Below, one piece after another: positions 22,673 through 23,007 of a stretch of DNA of 23,007 nt (position 1 is its first letter; each line of letters opens with the position of its first letter). The DNA is from a bacterium (lineage in GTDB: Bacteria; Latescibacterota; Latescibacteria; Latescibacterales; Latescibacteraceae): NCBI GenBank assembly GCA_021372535.1, contig JAJFUH010000113.1:1-23007 (forward strand). The letters are read 5' to 3'. The position numbers and the translations under genes were made by a program. The notes beneath the pieces were generated by a model, which saw only the letters and a list, made by a program, of their open reading frames with translations, did not search any database and was not told where the DNA came from.

Positions 22673-22820
22673 AAGCGCCACCAATATCTGTATTATCAAA
22701 GTGTTATATGCGAGGTGAGTTTCCGTAATCACCAGTTGTAATATCATGTCCTACTGTTAGCAACAAGGTGTAAACTATTTTCTGGCAACCCCCCATTTTT
22801 TTAAGAACACTTTTTTATAT

Positions 22821-22852
22821 GTTACTTCCTTTGCTTGCCCAAAGGAAGTAAC
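22821..22852. repeat. Perfect 13-bp inverted repeat
   Basis: GTTACTTCCTTTG (22821-22833) and CAAAGGAAGTAAC (22840-22852) enclose CTTGCC. It is followed by AAGGAAAGGGCACCCCG and further structured GC-rich sequence. It looks like the left part of a larger dispersed element that runs past the window end. Confidence 0.7.
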
Positions 22853-23007
22853 TAAGGAAAGGGCACCCCGTGAAAAGCCTTCTTCCACGTTCACGGCCCG
22901 TTTTTCGGGAATGTGTGAACTCACGAGCCTTCGGCTCGCTCGGACAGCACCCATTCTTTTTCCGAAAACCGGTTGTGACCGCGGGGCTTTTCAATGGGGT
23001 TGAAAAA

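Larger units (their letters stand above)
22539..23007. other. Terminal spacer with palindromic repeats and no gene
   Basis: No coding sequence is evident. It contains a strong hairpin at 22650-22672, a long palindrome at 22821-22852 and, from about 22853 to the window end, GC-rich repeat-like sequence including a GAGCCTTCGGCTC hairpin. Confidence 0.6.

Overview
This window looks like a chromosomal segment of an uncultivated or poorly studied free-living bacterium. The metabolic genes are visibly GC-rich. The long spacers are packed with short dispersed palindromic repeats, of a kind I associate with large genomes of candidate phyla such as the FCB group. No rRNA or tRNA is present, so the phylum placement is weak inference.

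Layout. Positions 127-3072 are a translation-factor cluster: a DUF1385 membrane protein, prfA (release factor 1) and prmC (its glutamine methyltransferase), preceded by a hairpin terminator. Positions 3459-10168 are six tightly packed same-strand genes, probably one operon: a fumarylacetoacetate-hydrolase-fold enzyme, a membrane-anchored C-terminal processing protease, a TauE/SafE-type exporter, an MtnX-like HAD phosphatase, a RACo-type ferredoxin/ASKHA corrinoid activator and serine O-acetyltransferase. A stand-alone malic enzyme follows (10505-11803). Next comes a small ArsR-type regulator with, just downstream, a 50-residue protein with eight cysteines; both carry the same sequence element before their start codons. 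A class III aminotransferase lies on the minus strand (12670-14058) behind a clear sigma70-type promoter.

The notable part is an AT-rich block from about 14400 to 20035. Its base and codon usage differ sharply from its neighbours. It holds an amino-DNA-methyltransferase (15132-16226) overlapping by 8 bp a 1218-residue protein (16219-19875). That protein fuses a protein-kinase-like domain, a P-loop ATPase and an unrecognised C-terminal Rossmann-like region. A further start codon overlaps its stop as ATGA, but that frame runs into repeat sequence, so a third gene may have been cut off. A promoter and a perfect 21-bp palindrome lie upstream. Methylase plus kinase plus ATPase recalls the components of phage growth limitation (Pgl) and BREX, but in a compact fused form without a visible PglZ. 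I regard it as a candidate undescribed defence or DNA-modification-linked system.

From 20036 to 21362 there is only dispersed repeat sequence. An MFS transporter follows (21363-22538) and the window ends in more palindromic repeat sequence. The repeat families of the island's right flank recur in the other spacers of the window, so they appear to be genome-wide intergenic elements rather than part of the island.
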